A stretch of 6,285 bases of DNA, from assembly GCA_937891895.1 (NCBI GenBank), contig CALATN010000207.1:1-6285 (forward strand). Reading direction: 5' to 3'. The position numbers and the translations under genes were made by a program. Under the pieces are notes generated by a model that saw only the letters and a list, made by a program, of their open reading frames with translations, searched no databases and had not been told where the DNA came from. The stretch's first letter is position 1. Every line of letters begins with the position of its first letter. Shown here one piece after another: positions 5,293 through 6,285 of the stretch. The stretch comes from an uncultured Clostridia bacterium. Lineage in GTDB: Bacteria > Bacillota > Clostridia > Oscillospirales > Ruminococcaceae.

Positions 5293-5733
5293 TTACCTCG
5301 AAAGGAAATAATAGATAACCCCGTAAACTGCCGATGCGGCTGTGCCGTAGAGGATTACGGGGCCTGCAATGGCAAAAACCTTTGCCCCGACGCCAAGAAC
5401 AAAGCCCTCTGCCTTAAATTCAAGTGCAGGCGAAGCGACGGCATTTGCAAAACCTGTTATGGGCACAAGAGTCCCTGCACCTGCGTGCTTTGCGATTTTT
5501 TCATACAGACCGAGTCCTGTCAGAAGTGCACTGAGAAAAACCAGCGTTACCGATGTCCACGCCGCCGCTGTTTTCTCGTCAAAGCCAAAATTGCTGTACA
5601 AATCCAGAAGTCCCTGACCAATGGTACAGATTACACCGCCGATAATAAAAGCCTTGAGAGTGTCAGTACGGCTTTTTGAATTCGGCGACATTTTTTTAAC
5701 CATACTGTCGTACTGTTGCTTTGAAATACCCAT
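5293..5733 (-). CDS. spoVAC: Stage V sporulation protein AC (SpoVAC)
   Basis: SpoVA proteins form the inner-membrane channel that loads dipicolinic acid and calcium into the forespore and releases it at germination. SpoVAC is one of the small membrane subunits and has mechanosensitive-channel behaviour in Bacillus. The 146 residues match the family's usual length of about 150 and its signature: KAFIIGGVICTIGQGLLDLY (27-46), LVFLSALLTGLGLYEKIAK (64-82), GAGTLVPITGFANAVASPA (85-103) and EGFVLGVGAKVFAIAGPVI (109-127). Hydrophobic segments lie at about 27-47, 58-78, 84-101 and 116-142. The ATG at 5733 (complement) follows GAAGG at a suitable distance on the minus strand. It is single here: spoVAD and spoVAE, usually adjacent, are not visible, and the next gene downstream lies on the opposite strand. 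No clear sigma-F or sigma-G promoter was found in the 68-bp upstream gap. The other family member to consider, SpoVAE, is shorter. Confidence 0.88.
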   Translation of the reverse strand: MGISKQQYDSMVKKMSPNSKSRTDTLKAFIIGGVICTIGQGLLDLYSNFGFDEKTAAAWTSVTLVFLSALLTGLGLYEKIAKHAGAGTLVPITGFANAVASPALEFKAEGFVLGVGAKVFAIAGPVILYGTAASAVYGVIYYFLSR

Positions 5734-5801
5734 ATTAAACCTTCTTTCTTTTTGGATATTTTCTGCGGTACGGCTTAAATTATACGTGAAAGGTTGATTA
5801 T

Positions 5802-6281
5802 ATGCTGAAAAATATTCTTACAGGCAGTGACTGCGCAAGCTGTAAAATCTGCTGTATTTTTGACAAGTACGATATATGGGAAACTCCTGTCCTTGACGAA
5901 AGACTCAGGACACTGGTGGAGGAAAAATTTCCTGAGGTAAGCTTTGTGCAGAAGGGCAACGGCTGGATTTTCCGTATGGATGAGGCCGAGGATGAGCTTT
6001 ACTACTGCCCTATGCTTGACCATAAAACAGGATGCAGGCTTGGTGACGACAAGCCTTTTGACTGCCGCATATGGCCTTACAGGGTAATGGGGCTTGGCGG
6101 CAAGCGTGTGATTTCAATGGCATCAATCTGCCCCACTATGTACAACAAGCCGCTTAAAGAGCTTGTTGAGGAACTTGACCGTGACGGGCTTGCGGAAAAG
6201 ATTTTTGCCCACGCTGACACTCATCCCGACATCGTGAAGCCTTACGACAACGGCTACCCCATTCTTATGGTAGAAAAGTAA
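5802..6281 (+). CDS. YkgJ/UPF0153-type cysteine-cluster protein (putative Zn/Fe binding)
   Basis: This is a 159-residue cytoplasmic protein with the cysteine pattern of the YkgJ family (CxxCxxCC-type, putative zinc or iron-sulfur binding, no established reaction). Cys11, Cys14, Cys17 and Cys18 form the N-terminal cluster. Cys69 (YYCPML), Cys78 (TGCRLGDDKP) and Cys88 (FDCRIWPYR) form the second part of the motif, whose family form is C-P-x-L, then C, then C-R-x-x-P. Cys110 (ICP) is an eighth. There are no membrane segments or signal peptide. The ATG at 5802 follows GAAAGG (5788-5793) at 8 bp. The gene is divergent from spoVAC. Its stop codon is 4 bp before the end of the window, so any co-transcribed partner is out of view. 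Function is unknown. Metal binding is inferred from the cysteines. Confidence 0.8.
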   Translation: MLKNILTGSDCASCKICCIFDKYDIWETPVLDERLRTLVEEKFPEVSFVQKGNGWIFRMDEAEDELYYCPMLDHKTGCRLGDDKPFDCRIWPYRVMGLGGKRVISMASICPTMYNKPLKELVEELDRDGLAEKIFAHADTHPDIVKPYDNGYPILMVEK

Positions 6282-6285
6282 GCTT

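Noticed and set aside
5734..5801. Sigma-F/G promoter for spoVAC or a clear promoter for the cysteine-cluster gene
   Set aside because: The 68-bp gap contains A/T-rich hexamers, but none has a partner element at proper spacing on either strand.
6280..6285. HindIII site AAGCTT exactly at the right edge, as a cloning junction
   Set aside because: The left edge has no such site and the hexamer overlaps a natural stop codon. It is probably coincidence.

Overview
The window looks like a chromosomal segment of a low-to-mid GC, endospore-lineage Firmicute. The best guess is a Ruminococcus-like member of the Oscillospiraceae/Clostridia. The clues are strong purine-rich Shine-Dalgarno sites, GTG and TTG starts alongside ATG, A/T-rich intergenic DNA with sigma-A-type promoters, a clear SpoVAC protein, and the general style of the proteins. 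The genus assignment is an inference from style, not from a marker gene.

Layout. Positions 1-365 hold no convincing gene. They are A/T-rich and carry about seven 9-mers of the form TTTTC(A/C)AC(A/C), close to the DnaA box TTATCCACA. Six of these form three tandem pairs whose members are offset by 11-12 bp. This is a candidate replication origin or other DnaA-binding cluster. Next come a small tail-anchored membrane protein (366-617), an extended -10 promoter (650-678), and an apparent two-gene operon. The operon consists of rlmB (716-1594, 23S rRNA 2'-O-ribose methyltransferase) and a 919-residue membrane protein (1614-4373), and it ends at a strong intrinsic terminator (4376-4407).

The 919-residue protein is the most unusual item. 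It has the membrane topology and sequence skeleton of a heavy-metal-type (P1B) P-type ATPase, but the catalytic motifs are gone. DKTGT has become DAGQL, TGD has become SVD, the TGE actuator loop and GDGxxND are absent, and the CPC transport motif is absent. It also carries a roughly 355-residue charged, probably disordered N-terminal region with repeated DDILxEYS and other short motifs. It reads as a pseudo-ATPase that may act as a sensor or scaffold.

A PP2C-type protein phosphatase (4535-5290) follows, with its own TTGAAA-17-TATAAT promoter and flanking TGTA...TACA palindromes. An orphan spoVAC gene (5293-5733, minus strand) converges on it with only 2 bp between stop codons. Divergent from spoVAC is a cysteine-rich YkgJ/UPF0153-type protein (5802-6281) that fills the rest of the window.

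How the genes relate: rlmB and the pseudo-ATPase are probably co-transcribed. The PP2C enzyme could act on a phosphorylated partner, and the long Ser/Thr-containing N-terminal region of the neighbouring membrane protein is one possible substrate, but no kinase gene is visible here and that link is speculation. SpoVAC belongs to the spore dipicolinate channel, and its usual spoVA partners are not in this window.
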